Source: DATGEP01 sp035310125 (lineage in GTDB: Bacteria > Chloroflexota > Ktedonobacteria > Ktedonobacterales > JADMIN01). From it: a stretch of DNA of 31,281 bases. The stretch is taken from NCBI GenBank assembly GCA_035310125.1, contig DATGEP010000362.1, forward strand, positions 1 to 31,281, given 5' to 3'. The position numbers were made by a program, and so were the translations under genes. A model generated the notes under the pieces. The model had not been told where the DNA came from and did not search any database. It was given only the letters and a program-made list of their open reading frames with translations. Below are positions 22,533-31,277 of the stretch, one piece after another (the first letter of the stretch is position 1; every line of letters begins with the position of its first letter).

Positions 22533-22548
22533 ATGACTGATTCGTCAT
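22533..22548. promoter_or_regulatory. Imperfect palindrome at the liv operon transcript start
   Basis: ATGAC (22533-22537) and GTCAT (22544-22548) form an inverted repeat with a 6-base centre. It lies just downstream of the predicted -10, where repressors commonly bind. Which regulator, if any, uses it is unknown; the local IclR protein has a different, better palindrome at 24680. Confidence 0.35.
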
Positions 22549-22555
22549 GTCCCGT

Positions 22556-22585
22556 ATTGTTTACAGAATCCGATGTACATGTCAA
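22556..22585 (-). promoter_or_regulatory. Promoter of the livFGHMK operon
   Basis: On the minus strand a perfect TTGACA occupies 22585-22580. Eighteen bases further is AACAAT (22561-22556, 4 of 6); TAAACA at 16-base spacing (22563-22558) is the alternative -10. The leader to the livF ATG at 22468 is about 80 bases. Confidence 0.5.
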
Positions 22586-22602
22586 GCAGGCGACAGCGTA
22601 TG

Positions 22603-23766
22603 CTAGTCCTCGCCGACTTTCACATGCCCCTTGAGCAGGTTACGGGCAATGATGAAGCGTTGAATCTCGTCGGTACCGTCGAAGATGCGGAAGACGCGCA
22701 TCTCGCGATACCACCGCTCGATCGGGAGCTCCTTGGTGTAGCCCATGCCACCGTGAATCTGGAGGACGCGATCAACGACCTCGTTCGCCATGTTCGCGCC
22801 GTAGAGCTTTGCCATAGACGCTTGATGCCGATTGTCGAGACCCTGATCGGCCATCCACGCCGCCCGCAGCGTAATCCACCGTGTAGCTTCTATCTCGACC
22901 GCTGAGTCTGCGATCATCCATTGGATCGCCTGGCGATCCGCGATGGGCTTGCCGAATGTCACGCGGTTTCTGGCATGCTCGATGGCCATATTCAACAGGC
23001 GCTCCGCCGCGCCGACCGCACGCGCCGGAATCGCCCAGCGTGCCGCGCCGATCCAGCGCAGGCCGAGGTCGAAGCCGTGTCCAAGCTCGCCGAGAATGTT
23101 CGCCTCCGGCACGCGCACATCTTCGAAGATGAGCGTAGCGGGATCCCATTCTCCCATGGTAGAGATACGGTCAGAATGCCATCCCATCTCACGGTCCACC
23201 AGGAAACACGTGATGCCGCCGCGCGGTCCCTTCTCTCTGTCGGTGACGGCGAACACCATTGCGAAATCGGCTTCGTTACCGTTGGTAATGAAGATCTTTT
23301 CGCCGTTTAGCACCCACTCATTGCCGTCTTTCACCGCTGACATCCGAATATTGCCGGCGTCCGATCCGGCGCCCGGCTCGGTGAGCGCAAAGCACGAGCG
23401 GCGTGTGCCCTCAATAGTAGGGAGCAGGTAGCGGTGTTTTTGCTCCTCATTGCAGTGGTAGAGAATGTTATCGGCTGCTCCCCCGAAGCTGAATGGGACG
23501 AACGTGCGCCCAAGCTCTATGAGGGCGACACATGTAGCCAGCGATCCCAGGTTCGCGCCGCCGTACTCTTCTGGCGTATTGATGCCCCAAAAGCCGAGTC
23601 GCTTCGCCTTCATTTGCAGCTCGTGCGCCTGCTCCGGCACCAGACCTGGGCGTCCCTCGCGCTCGTTACGCAGCACGTCACCTTCCAGCGGAATCAACTC
23701 ACGCCTCACGAATTCACGCACGGACTGCTGGATCATCTTCTCTTCAGGCGCCAACGTGAAGTCCAT
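22603..23766 (-). CDS. Acyl-CoA dehydrogenase
   Basis: A 387-residue FAD-dependent acyl-CoA dehydrogenase, oxidising an acyl-CoA to the enoyl-CoA and passing electrons to ETF. Family motifs in order: FWGINTPEEYGGANLGSL, FALTEPGAGSDAGNI (FAD/substrate loop, near 130), WVLNGEKIFITNG, RWAIPARAVGAAERLLNMAIEHARNRVTFGKPIADRQAIQWMIAD, IHGGMGYTKELPIERWYREMRVFRIFDGTDEIQR. The catalytic base is usually the Glu of a YEGT-type motif; here it reads FDGT, Asp363. The start is ATG 23766 behind GGGAGGAC; a longer frame adds 45 unrelated residues. It lies 74 bases after the IclR gene and upstream of the liv operon, so it may oxidise acyl-CoAs derived from the imported compound. Substrate unknown. Confidence 0.92.
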   Translation of the reverse strand: MDFTLAPEEKMIQQSVREFVRRELIPLEGDVLRNEREGRPGLVPEQAHELQMKAKRLGFWGINTPEEYGGANLGSLATCVALIELGRTFVPFSFGGAADNILYHCNEEQKHRYLLPTIEGTRRSCFALTEPGAGSDAGNIRMSAVKDGNEWVLNGEKIFITNGNEADFAMVFAVTDREKGPRGGITCFLVDREMGWHSDRISTMGEWDPATLIFEDVRVPEANILGELGHGFDLGLRWIGAARWAIPARAVGAAERLLNMAIEHARNRVTFGKPIADRQAIQWMIADSAVEIEATRWITLRAAWMADQGLDNRHQASMAKLYGANMANEVVDRVLQIHGGMGYTKELPIERWYREMRVFRIFDGTDEIQRFIIARNLLKGHVKVGED

Positions 23767-23840
23767 CGTGTCCTCCCGCGCGATCAACGCGCTCGTGCTA
23801 GCGGGCGCCGCCAGCGGCGCGACGCATTCGTGAGCTCGAC

Positions 23841-24653
23841 TCAAGCCAGGACTGTTCGCTCCGGTCGCTCGCTGCTCCAGCGAGCGGTATATCCGCTCCA
23901 CTCTGAGAGCTTGCGCGATGTAGCGAGAAGGAGGGAGACAAGCTCGGCAAGCCGGGACTCATCCATTTGCGAGGTGACATACATGCATGCGATGACCAGC
24001 TCGATAGCGCCAGTCTTATCGAAGATGGGCACATCTACGGCGGACATGCCCGCGTGGAATTCCCCATGCGAGATGGCGCAGCCACGGCGCCGAACCTCGC
24101 GCAGCGTCTCCACGAATCGCTGCGGATCGGTAATGGTATTTGGCGTGAGTGGGCGGATCCCCGCCGCTAGGAGTCGCTGCCACTCCGCCTCGTCGTCGAA
24201 GGCGAGAAAGCACCGCCCGTGGGCGCCGCTCGTCAGCGGTATCTGCTGGCCAGCGGAAATGCTGATGCGGGTGAGGCGACTGTCGTCAATTGGTGGCTGG
24301 GCTGATGCGATGTAGACGAGCCGGTCATCCCAGCGCTGCACAACGGCGGCGGTGAGCCCAGTCAGCGTCGCGATGCGCTGGATCTCCGCCGAGGCTCGCG
24401 CAACCGTGCTGTTGAGCTCGACAGCACGGTTGCCCAGTGGAATGAGATAGGGGCCAAGGCTGTATTTCTTCGTCTCGGCATCACACCGGATGAACTCCTC
24501 GCGCTCCAGGGTGCGCAGGACACGCAGACAGGTCGTTGGACTGGCGCCCAGTTTCGCGGCGATGTCTTTGAGCGAGCAGGATTTGTATTTATTCCGGCTC
24601 AGAAGCTTGAGAATCTGTGCCGCCAGCTCGACGGATGGAACTTGATAGTCCAT
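23841..24653 (-). CDS. IclR family transcriptional regulator
   Basis: A 270-residue IclR regulator. The N-terminal winged helix spans about 1-65 (VELAAQILKLLSRNKYKSCSLKDIAAKLGASPTTCLRVLRTLEREEFI, then KKYSLGPYLIPLG). The effector domain includes LTGLTAAVVQRWDDRLVYIASAQP, GQQIPLTSGAHGRCFLAF, LREVRRRGCAISHGEFHAGMSAVDVPIFDKTGAIELVIACMY. Members bind small carbon compounds and control catabolic genes. The start is ATG 24653 behind GAGGGGG. A perfect 24-bp palindrome begins 27 bases upstream and is the likely operator. It is oriented with the acyl-CoA dehydrogenase and diverges from the cupin gene. The Cys in SPTTCLRVL lies in the recognition helix, which is unusual but not unheard of. Confidence 0.92.
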   Translation of the reverse strand: MDYQVPSVELAAQILKLLSRNKYKSCSLKDIAAKLGASPTTCLRVLRTLEREEFIRCDAETKKYSLGPYLIPLGNRAVELNSTVARASAEIQRIATLTGLTAAVVQRWDDRLVYIASAQPPIDDSRLTRISISAGQQIPLTSGAHGRCFLAFDDEAEWQRLLAAGIRPLTPNTITDPQRFVETLREVRRRGCAISHGEFHAGMSAVDVPIFDKTGAIELVIACMYVTSQMDESRLAELVSLLLATSRKLSEWSGYTARWSSERPERTVLA

Positions 24654-24679
24654 GCCGGCCCCCTCGGTTACGCCCCGTC

Positions 24680-24703
24680 GTCAATTTCATATATGAAATT
24701 GAC
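24680..24703. promoter_or_regulatory. Perfect 24-bp palindrome, likely IclR operator
   Basis: GTCAATTTCATA (24680-24691) is followed directly by its exact reverse complement TATGAAATTGAC (24692-24703). It is AT-rich inside a GC-rich genome and lies between the divergent IclR and cupin genes. It overlaps a possible rightward -35 (TTGACT 24699-24704) and a possible leftward -10. The half-site resembles TGAAA/TTTCA operators of IclR proteins such as KdgR. Confidence 0.65.
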
Positions 24704-24896
24704 TTTCTGCAATCTCAGGGTACATCATCGCACAAGAACCGTCAATGGGTTGCCACGACAACGCAGCACGTCGGCAGCAACGGCAAAATACCGCCGGCAA
24801 CGGGTGTATACTACGGTTCCAGTCCAGCCATCCACCGCCGAGCGACCAGTGAACGTATTCGAAGTGGGAAATGCTAGGATGCGGGAGAAACAAGCA

Positions 24897-25271
24897 ATGC
24901 AGCGATTTGACGTAGAGTCCTTGAGCGAGAAGACCAGACGGCTGACTCACCCATATCTGGAGTTCTTGCGTGTCCCCACTATGAGTGCTGGCATCTACTA
25001 TCTCGCCGCCGGTGCCACTGATGGCCAGCAGCCGCATACAGAAGATGAGCTGTATGTCGTTCTTCATGGCAGCGCCACTCTCCGTGTCGGCGACGAAGAC
25101 ACAGTGGTATCCACTGGCAGCGCCGTCTTTGTGCCCGCGCGCGCTTCCCATCATTTCCACTCGGTTGAGGAGGATCTGGCGGTGCTGGTGCTGTTCGCGC
25201 CTGCCGAGTATTCGCAAGCCGCCGCGGAGGCGAACACATCAGATGCAAACCAGACAAACCCGCCGGAGTGA
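24897..25271 (+). CDS. Single-domain cupin protein
   Basis: A 124-residue cupin. The first cupin motif is reduced (GATDGQQPHTEDELYVVLHG: one His and the Glu) and the second is GSAVFVPARASHHFHS, with two or three candidate metal ligands. A short Asn/Thr/Pro-rich tail ends the protein. I chose ATG 24897 because GGGAG lies 10 bases upstream; ATG 24879 is also in frame, and a longer frame to 24642 would cross the operator. It diverges from the IclR gene across the palindrome, so the regulator probably controls it. Such cupins serve as dioxygenases, isomerases or binding proteins; the specific role cannot be told. Confidence 0.8.
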   Translation: MQRFDVESLSEKTRRLTHPYLEFLRVPTMSAGIYYLAAGATDGQQPHTEDELYVVLHGSATLRVGDEDTVVSTGSAVFVPARASHHFHSVEEDLAVLVLFAPAEYSQAAAEANTSDANQTNPPE

Positions 25272-25352
25272 CGAGGTGATGCGACCTGGACGAACAGGTA
25301 GTTGCGAGGCACCAGGTCATGGGCTAGAGTGGTGTGGTGGGGAGATAGCGTC

Positions 25353-25366
25353 CCGTTCCTGAACGG
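25353..25366 (+). promoter_or_regulatory. Stem-loop next to the GAF gene ribosome binding site
   Basis: CCGTT (25353-25357) pairs with AACGG (25362-25366) around CCTG. The GG of the second arm is the first part of the Shine-Dalgarno GGAGA that precedes the ATG at 25375, so the stem may lower translation. Confidence 0.35.
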
Positions 25367-25374
25367 AGAATCGC

Positions 25375-25998
25375 ATGTCGGATAACACACCAATACCAGA
25401 AGCCTCCGCGTCGCGTCCTCGCAACAATGCGGTGACCGCTGCTGCTGTGGCCGTTCTCGACGACTGGGCGCCCGATGCCGGCACGACACCGCCCACGCCA
25501 TTTGCGGTGAGCGTAGATCAGGCGCTACGTTTGGCAACCGAAGTCGCGCGGAACCTCATCGGAGCGCACCAGGCGGCGGCGGCGCTGATCGTCTCCGACG
25601 ATTGGAAGCACGCACGCAAGTGGTTCTCGCTCTCGTCGAAATACACCGGCTGGTTTGCGTACCGAGCGCCAGCCGCCGGTTTTGGTATACACGCGCTGGT
25701 GGTCACCGAGGGCAAGCCTATGCGGCTCACCCAAGCGGAGCTAGAGACGCATCCCGCCTGGCAGGGCTTCGGGAGCGAAGCTGGGAAGCATCCACCCATG
25801 CGGGGCTGGCTGGCCGTCCCGCTGATCGGTCACAATCAACGCCATTACGGGCTGTTGCAGCTCTCAGACAAATACAACGACGCCGACTTCACCGAAGACG
25901 ACGAGATCCATTTCAGCCAGTTGGCGCAGCTCACGGCCATCGCGCTCGATGCCCTCTGTGAGCTGCACGGAGAGCAGCGTATCGGGCTACAACACTGA
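25375..25998 (+). CDS. GAF domain protein
   Basis: A 207-residue soluble protein that is essentially one GAF domain (about 42-195): SVDQALRLATEVARNLIGAHQAAAALIVSDDW, MRGWLAVPLIGHNQRHYGLLQLSDKYNDADFTEDDEIHFSQLAQLTAIALDAL. The first 40 residues are Ala/Pro-rich and probably disordered. No kinase, cyclase or output domain is attached, so it may be a stand-alone sensor or partner protein. The start is ATG 25375 after CGGAGA, partly held in a stem. The next gene (LURP-one-like) starts 26 bases after its stop, suggesting an operon. The ligand is unknown. Confidence 0.87.
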   Translation: MSDNTPIPEASASRPRNNAVTAAAVAVLDDWAPDAGTTPPTPFAVSVDQALRLATEVARNLIGAHQAAAALIVSDDWKHARKWFSLSSKYTGWFAYRAPAAGFGIHALVVTEGKPMRLTQAELETHPAWQGFGSEAGKHPPMRGWLAVPLIGHNQRHYGLLQLSDKYNDADFTEDDEIHFSQLAQLTAIALDALCELHGEQRIGLQH

Positions 25999-26024
25999 TA
26001 CATGGCGGAGCAAGGAGTCATCAC

Positions 26025-26510
26025 ATGCGATACATGCTGCGGCGCAAGCTATTCTCGCTCGGCGGCGACTTCACCATCAAAGACGAGAACGAGCAGGACC
26101 GCTTTCTCGTGCGCGGCCAGATTTTCTCCTTCGGCCATCACCTCACCTTTGAGGACCTCCAGGGCAACGAGCTTGCTACCATCCAGCAGCGAATGTTGTC
26201 CTTTCAGCCGACCTATGAGATTACCCACGCCGGACTTGAGATGGCGGAGGTGCGCAAGCAGCTCTCATTCTTTACGGAGCGCTTCACAGTGGACATCCCT
26301 GGTACGGACGATCTGGAGGTGCAGGGCCACGTATGGAACCACGAATATACGTTCATACGCGACGGCCAGCCAGTCGCTAACGTCTCGCAGCAGTGGTTTT
26401 CCCTCGCCGATACATATGGCGTTGAGGTGCTGCCCGGCATGGATGATGTCTTGATTCTGGCGTGCGCTGTCGTAATAGATGAAGTGAATGAAGATCGTGA
26501 GCACCACTGA
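26025..26510 (+). CDS. LURP-one-related (LOR / tubby-fold) protein
   Basis: A 161-residue protein of the LURP-one-related family, which shares the tubby-like beta-barrel with phospholipid scramblases. The start MRYMLRRKLFSLGGDFTIKDENEQDRFLVRGQIFSFGHHLTFEDLQG and the repeat-like WNHEYTFIRDGQPVANVSQQWFSLADTYGVEV are typical. Bacterial LOR proteins are common but poorly characterised; a membrane-lipid or scaffold role is an inference from the fold. The start is ATG 26025 behind AAGGAG. The gene overlaps the following glycosylase frame by 23 bases if that starts at 26488. Confidence 0.88.
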   Translation: MRYMLRRKLFSLGGDFTIKDENEQDRFLVRGQIFSFGHHLTFEDLQGNELATIQQRMLSFQPTYEITHAGLEMAEVRKQLSFFTERFTVDIPGTDDLEVQGHVWNHEYTFIRDGQPVANVSQQWFSLADTYGVEVLPGMDDVLILACAVVIDEVNEDREHH

Positions 26511-27111
26511 GCGCACGGTGCCTGAGCGCGAGGGCATGCGCGAGCGCTGCGTCTGGGCCGGCAATGGCGCGAACCATCTGATGCTGGACTACCACGATAC
26601 CGAATGGGGTGTGCCCGTTCACGATGACCGCCGCCTTTTCGAGTTTCTGTTGCTCGAAGGCGCGCAGGCCGGCTTGAGCTGGAGCACCATCCTGAACAAG
26701 CGCAATACCTATGCGCTGGCCTTTGATAATTTCGACCCCGCGCGCATCGCCCGCTACGATGAATCCCGCTGCCAGGCGCTACTGGCGAATTCAGGCATCA
26801 TACGCAATCGCGCCAAAATCACCGCCGCCGTCAAGAATGCCCGAGCCTTCCTGGCCGTTCAGGATCGCTACGGCAGCTTTGACGACTTCGTGTGGCGGTT
26901 CGTCGGTGGCCGGCCCATACCAAACACATGGGCGAGCGCCGCGCACGTGCCCGCGCGCACGCCGGAGTCTGACGCGCTGAGCCGGGAATTGCGCCGGCTC
27001 GATTTCAGCTTCGCCGGCAGCACCATTTGTTACGCCTTCATGCAGGCGGTAGGCATGGTCAACGATCACCTCGTCCAATGCTTCCGCTGGAGTGAGCTTC
27101 ACCAGTCATGA
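26488..27111 (+). CDS. tag: DNA-3-methyladenine glycosylase I
   Basis: A Tag-type base-excision enzyme that removes 3-methyladenine from alkylated DNA. Hallmarks are ERCVWAG with YHDTEWGVPVHDDRRLFEFLLLEGAQAGLSW, then FDPARIARYD, NSGIIRNRAKI, and the end SFAGSTICYAFMQAVGMVNDHLVQC. The zinc ligands of the family are all visible: Cys in ERC, His in YHD, and the His-x3-Cys of NDHLVQC. The frame opens at ATG 26488, inside the LURP-one-like gene, but family members normally start just before ERC, so ATG 26536 (191 residues) may be the true start; neither has a strong Shine-Dalgarno. It is the last gene of the GAF/LOR/tag run. Confidence 0.94.
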   Translation: MKIVSTTERTVPEREGMRERCVWAGNGANHLMLDYHDTEWGVPVHDDRRLFEFLLLEGAQAGLSWSTILNKRNTYALAFDNFDPARIARYDESRCQALLANSGIIRNRAKITAAVKNARAFLAVQDRYGSFDDFVWRFVGGRPIPNTWASAAHVPARTPESDALSRELRRLDFSFAGSTICYAFMQAVGMVNDHLVQCFRWSELHQS

Positions 27112-27210
27112 CAGATGCAGCCGGACGGCCAGGTGATTGTCGCCACGAAAAGACCGCTCATTGCTGAGCCTGCGGCGCGATGAAATCCGACATCCGCACG
27201 GCGAAAATGC

Positions 27211-27240
27211 TTGTCACGATATCGTAAACTATGCTACACT
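27211..27240 (+). promoter_or_regulatory. Promoter upstream of hppA
   Basis: TTGTCA at 27211-27216 (5 of 6) and TACACT at 27235-27240 (4 of 6) are 18 bases apart. TATGCT overlapping at 27230-27235 is too close to pair with the same -35. The predicted start near 27247 leaves a leader of about 265 bases. Confidence 0.5.
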
Positions 27241-27246
27241 CGTGAC

Positions 27247-27510
27247 ATCATGTGTCCCAGCATGTAAGCGTCTGCGACAACCTGCACGGCACGTGGGCGG
27301 CTATCCGCGTTGCATCGCATCTTCTGGCGAGCGCTTCCACTAGCACGCCGGTCACTCGTTTCAAATCCTGGACTGGCGCGGGATACCTTCCTCCCTGTCC
27401 AGCCTGGACCGAGGTGGCGCCGGCCTGTCGTGTGTTCGCGCGGCCCTGCCTCAACGCACAGCAGCGTTGTCTAGCTTCACCTTGACGAGTGAAGGAGGGC
27501 AATAATACCC
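27247..27510 (+). other. Long untranslated leader of hppA
   Basis: About 265 bases between the predicted transcript start and the GTG start. Open frames here have no convincing ribosome binding site or product. It ends with GAAGGAGGG at 27491-27499, a strong Shine-Dalgarno. I do not recognise a known riboswitch; a GGTGGCGCC element near 27413-27421 only loosely resembles a T-box core. Confidence 0.4.
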
Positions 27511-29739
<2,229 letters not shown>

Positions 29740-29764
29740 CTCGCGGGTACTGCTGACTCTCGTG

Positions 29765-29801
29765 ACCGATCCGGTGGATTCCTTCACCGGATCGGTTTTT
29801 T
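29765..29801 (+). terminator. Rho-independent terminator of hppA
   Basis: ACCGATCCGGTG (29765-29776) pairs perfectly with CACCGGATCGGT (29785-29796) around an 8-base loop, followed by six T residues (29796-29801). This is the clearest intrinsic terminator in the window. Confidence 0.93.
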
Positions 29802-29805
29802 GCGC

Positions 29806-29833
29806 TTGCATCCTGTGGCAAAGCGAGTATACT
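29806..29833 (+). promoter_or_regulatory. Promoter of the phospholipase-D-like lipoprotein gene
   Basis: TTGCAT at 29806-29811 (4 of 6) and TATACT at 29828-29833 (5 of 6) are 16 bases apart, immediately after the hppA terminator. The predicted start near 29840 is about 48 bases before the chosen ATG. Confidence 0.55.
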
Positions 29834-29887
29834 GCTCACGGGTTATGCGGTGATTGTGGAATGCGGTGCGTGTCGAGGCAGAGACAA

Positions 29888-30961
29888 ATGCGGAGATGGG
29901 GGCTTGTAGCGTTGTTCGTCGCTGTAGTCGCTATCAGTGGCTGCTCCGCCGGCACCAGCGCGGCGTGTCGCGATTCGTGTACGGGTGCCGTCGCGACGCT
30001 CCCCGCGACGACCCCCTCTGCGCCAGCTATTTGTGTTGCGACCGCATGCGCTGCCAGGGATGTGCAGGTTTTCGTCGAGCCGGATGCTGGTGAGGCGCCC
30101 ATTCTACATGCCATCCAGTCCGCGAATCGCTCCATCTGGGTTGAAATCTACATGCTTACCGACCACAATGTCATCCATGCTCTTGAAGATGCTGCTCTTC
30201 GCGGCGTTGATGTGCGCGTGCTGCTTGAGCCGCACCCTTTCGGTGGCGGCGATGTCTCAGCGCAGCAGGTGATGGATGAGCTGAGCGCCGCGGGAGCTCA
30301 GGCACGCCCATCAGATCCGGCATACCACTTCACGCATGAGAAAGCCCTGGTCGTTGACGGCGCGACCGCCTATATTCTGACATGCAATCTGAGTAAGTCC
30401 GGTCTGGGTGGTAGTAGAACCGGGGCCAACCGCGACTACGGCGTGATAGACACCAACTCCGCCGATGTGGCCGAGGTCGCCGCCATCTTCCAGGCCGATT
30501 GGAATCGCGTGCCGGTCGGCAACACAGATCCTCATCTTGTCGTCAGCCCACTGAATGCCCGAAATTCACTGGTCGCGCTGATCGCCAGCGCTCGCCATAC
30601 GCTGCTCGTCGAAGACGAAGAGATGTACGACGCTGGCTCGGAGGACGCACTCATCGCGGCCTCACGGCGCGGCGTATCGGTCGAGGTGCTGTTGCCGCCG
30701 CCGAGCGGCCCGTCCAGCTACGGGCCAGATGTAACCCGGCTGAAGCAAGCCAGCGTACACGTGCGCTATGTTGTGGTGCCATACATGCATGCCAAGCTGA
30801 TCGTCGCGGACAGCTCGCTGGCCTTCATCGGCTCAGAAAACTTCTCCAGCACATCGCTGGACGAGAACCGCGAGCTGGGGATCGTGCTGGCCGACCCTGC
30901 TGTCCTCGCCACGCTCACCCATACGTTCACGCAAGATTGGGCACTGGCTGTGGATGCATAA
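29888..30961 (+). CDS. Phospholipase-D-fold lipoprotein
   Basis: A 357-residue exported protein with two complete HKD motifs: HFTHEKALVVDGATAYILTCNLS (about 148-170) and YMHAKLIVADSSLAFIGSENFS (about 300-322). Each has His-x-Lys-x4-Asp, so a paired PLD active site is intact. The family covers phospholipases, cardiolipin synthases and nucleases; the segment IHALEDAALRGVDVRVLLEPHPFGGGD fits the PLD-like hydrolase branch. The N-terminus MRRWGLVALFVAVVAISGC is a lipoprotein signal with Cys19, followed by a Cys- and Thr/Ala/Pro-rich spacer containing several further Cys residues. I chose ATG 29888 (GAGG nine bases upstream); ATG 29861 is an alternative and a much longer frame reads through the hppA end. 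Substrate unknown; location outside the membrane is inferred. Confidence 0.88.
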   Translation: MRRWGLVALFVAVVAISGCSAGTSAACRDSCTGAVATLPATTPSAPAICVATACAARDVQVFVEPDAGEAPILHAIQSANRSIWVEIYMLTDHNVIHALEDAALRGVDVRVLLEPHPFGGGDVSAQQVMDELSAAGAQARPSDPAYHFTHEKALVVDGATAYILTCNLSKSGLGGSRTGANRDYGVIDTNSADVAEVAAIFQADWNRVPVGNTDPHLVVSPLNARNSLVALIASARHTLLVEDEEMYDAGSEDALIAASRRGVSVEVLLPPPSGPSSYGPDVTRLKQASVHVRYVVVPYMHAKLIVADSSLAFIGSENFSSTSLDENRELGIVLADPAVLATLTHTFTQDWALAVDA

Positions 30962-30986
30962 TTCTACACGGCGAAGGGAGAAACGC

Positions 30987-31277
30987 ATGATCGTCGAAAT
31001 CGCCGAGTTCAACGCGGTGCCGGGCAAAGCCGAGGAGTTCCTGGCGGGTCTGAAGCGCGGCATGGATATTGCCCGCAAGGCCGAAGGGTGTCGCGCAATC
31101 TACATCCGCCGTCAGATCGAGGATCCCAATCACTTTATCGCGCAGCTTGAGTGGGACACGCTGGAGCACCACACGGTCACGTTCCGGGGCAGCCCGCAAT
31201 TCCAGGAATACCGCGCCCAGATCGCCGGCCTGTTCGTGGACCCCATCGTGGCACGGCACTACGAGACAGTAGAGTGA
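30987..31277 (+). CDS. Small antibiotic-biosynthesis-monooxygenase (ABM) fold protein
   Basis: A 96-residue dimeric alpha-beta-barrel protein of the ABM superfamily: IVEIAEFNAVPGKAEEFLAGLKRGMDIARKAEGCRAIYIRRQIEDPNHFIAQLEWDTLEHHTVTFRGSPQFQEYR. Members include quinol monooxygenases and heme-degrading enzymes, but many are uncharacterised. The start is ATG 30987 behind AAGGGAG. It follows the lipoprotein gene by 25 bases and probably shares its transcript. The length is normal for the family. Catalytic role undetermined. Confidence 0.87.
   Translation: MIVEIAEFNAVPGKAEEFLAGLKRGMDIARKAEGCRAIYIRRQIEDPNHFIAQLEWDTLEHHTVTFRGSPQFQEYRAQIAGLFVDPIVARHYETVE

Noticed and set aside
27405..27430. T-box-like GAGGTGGCGCC in the hppA leader
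   Set aside because: The invariant TGGNACC core is not matched, no tRNA-like stem I or terminator is visible, and the gene is not an amino-acid gene.
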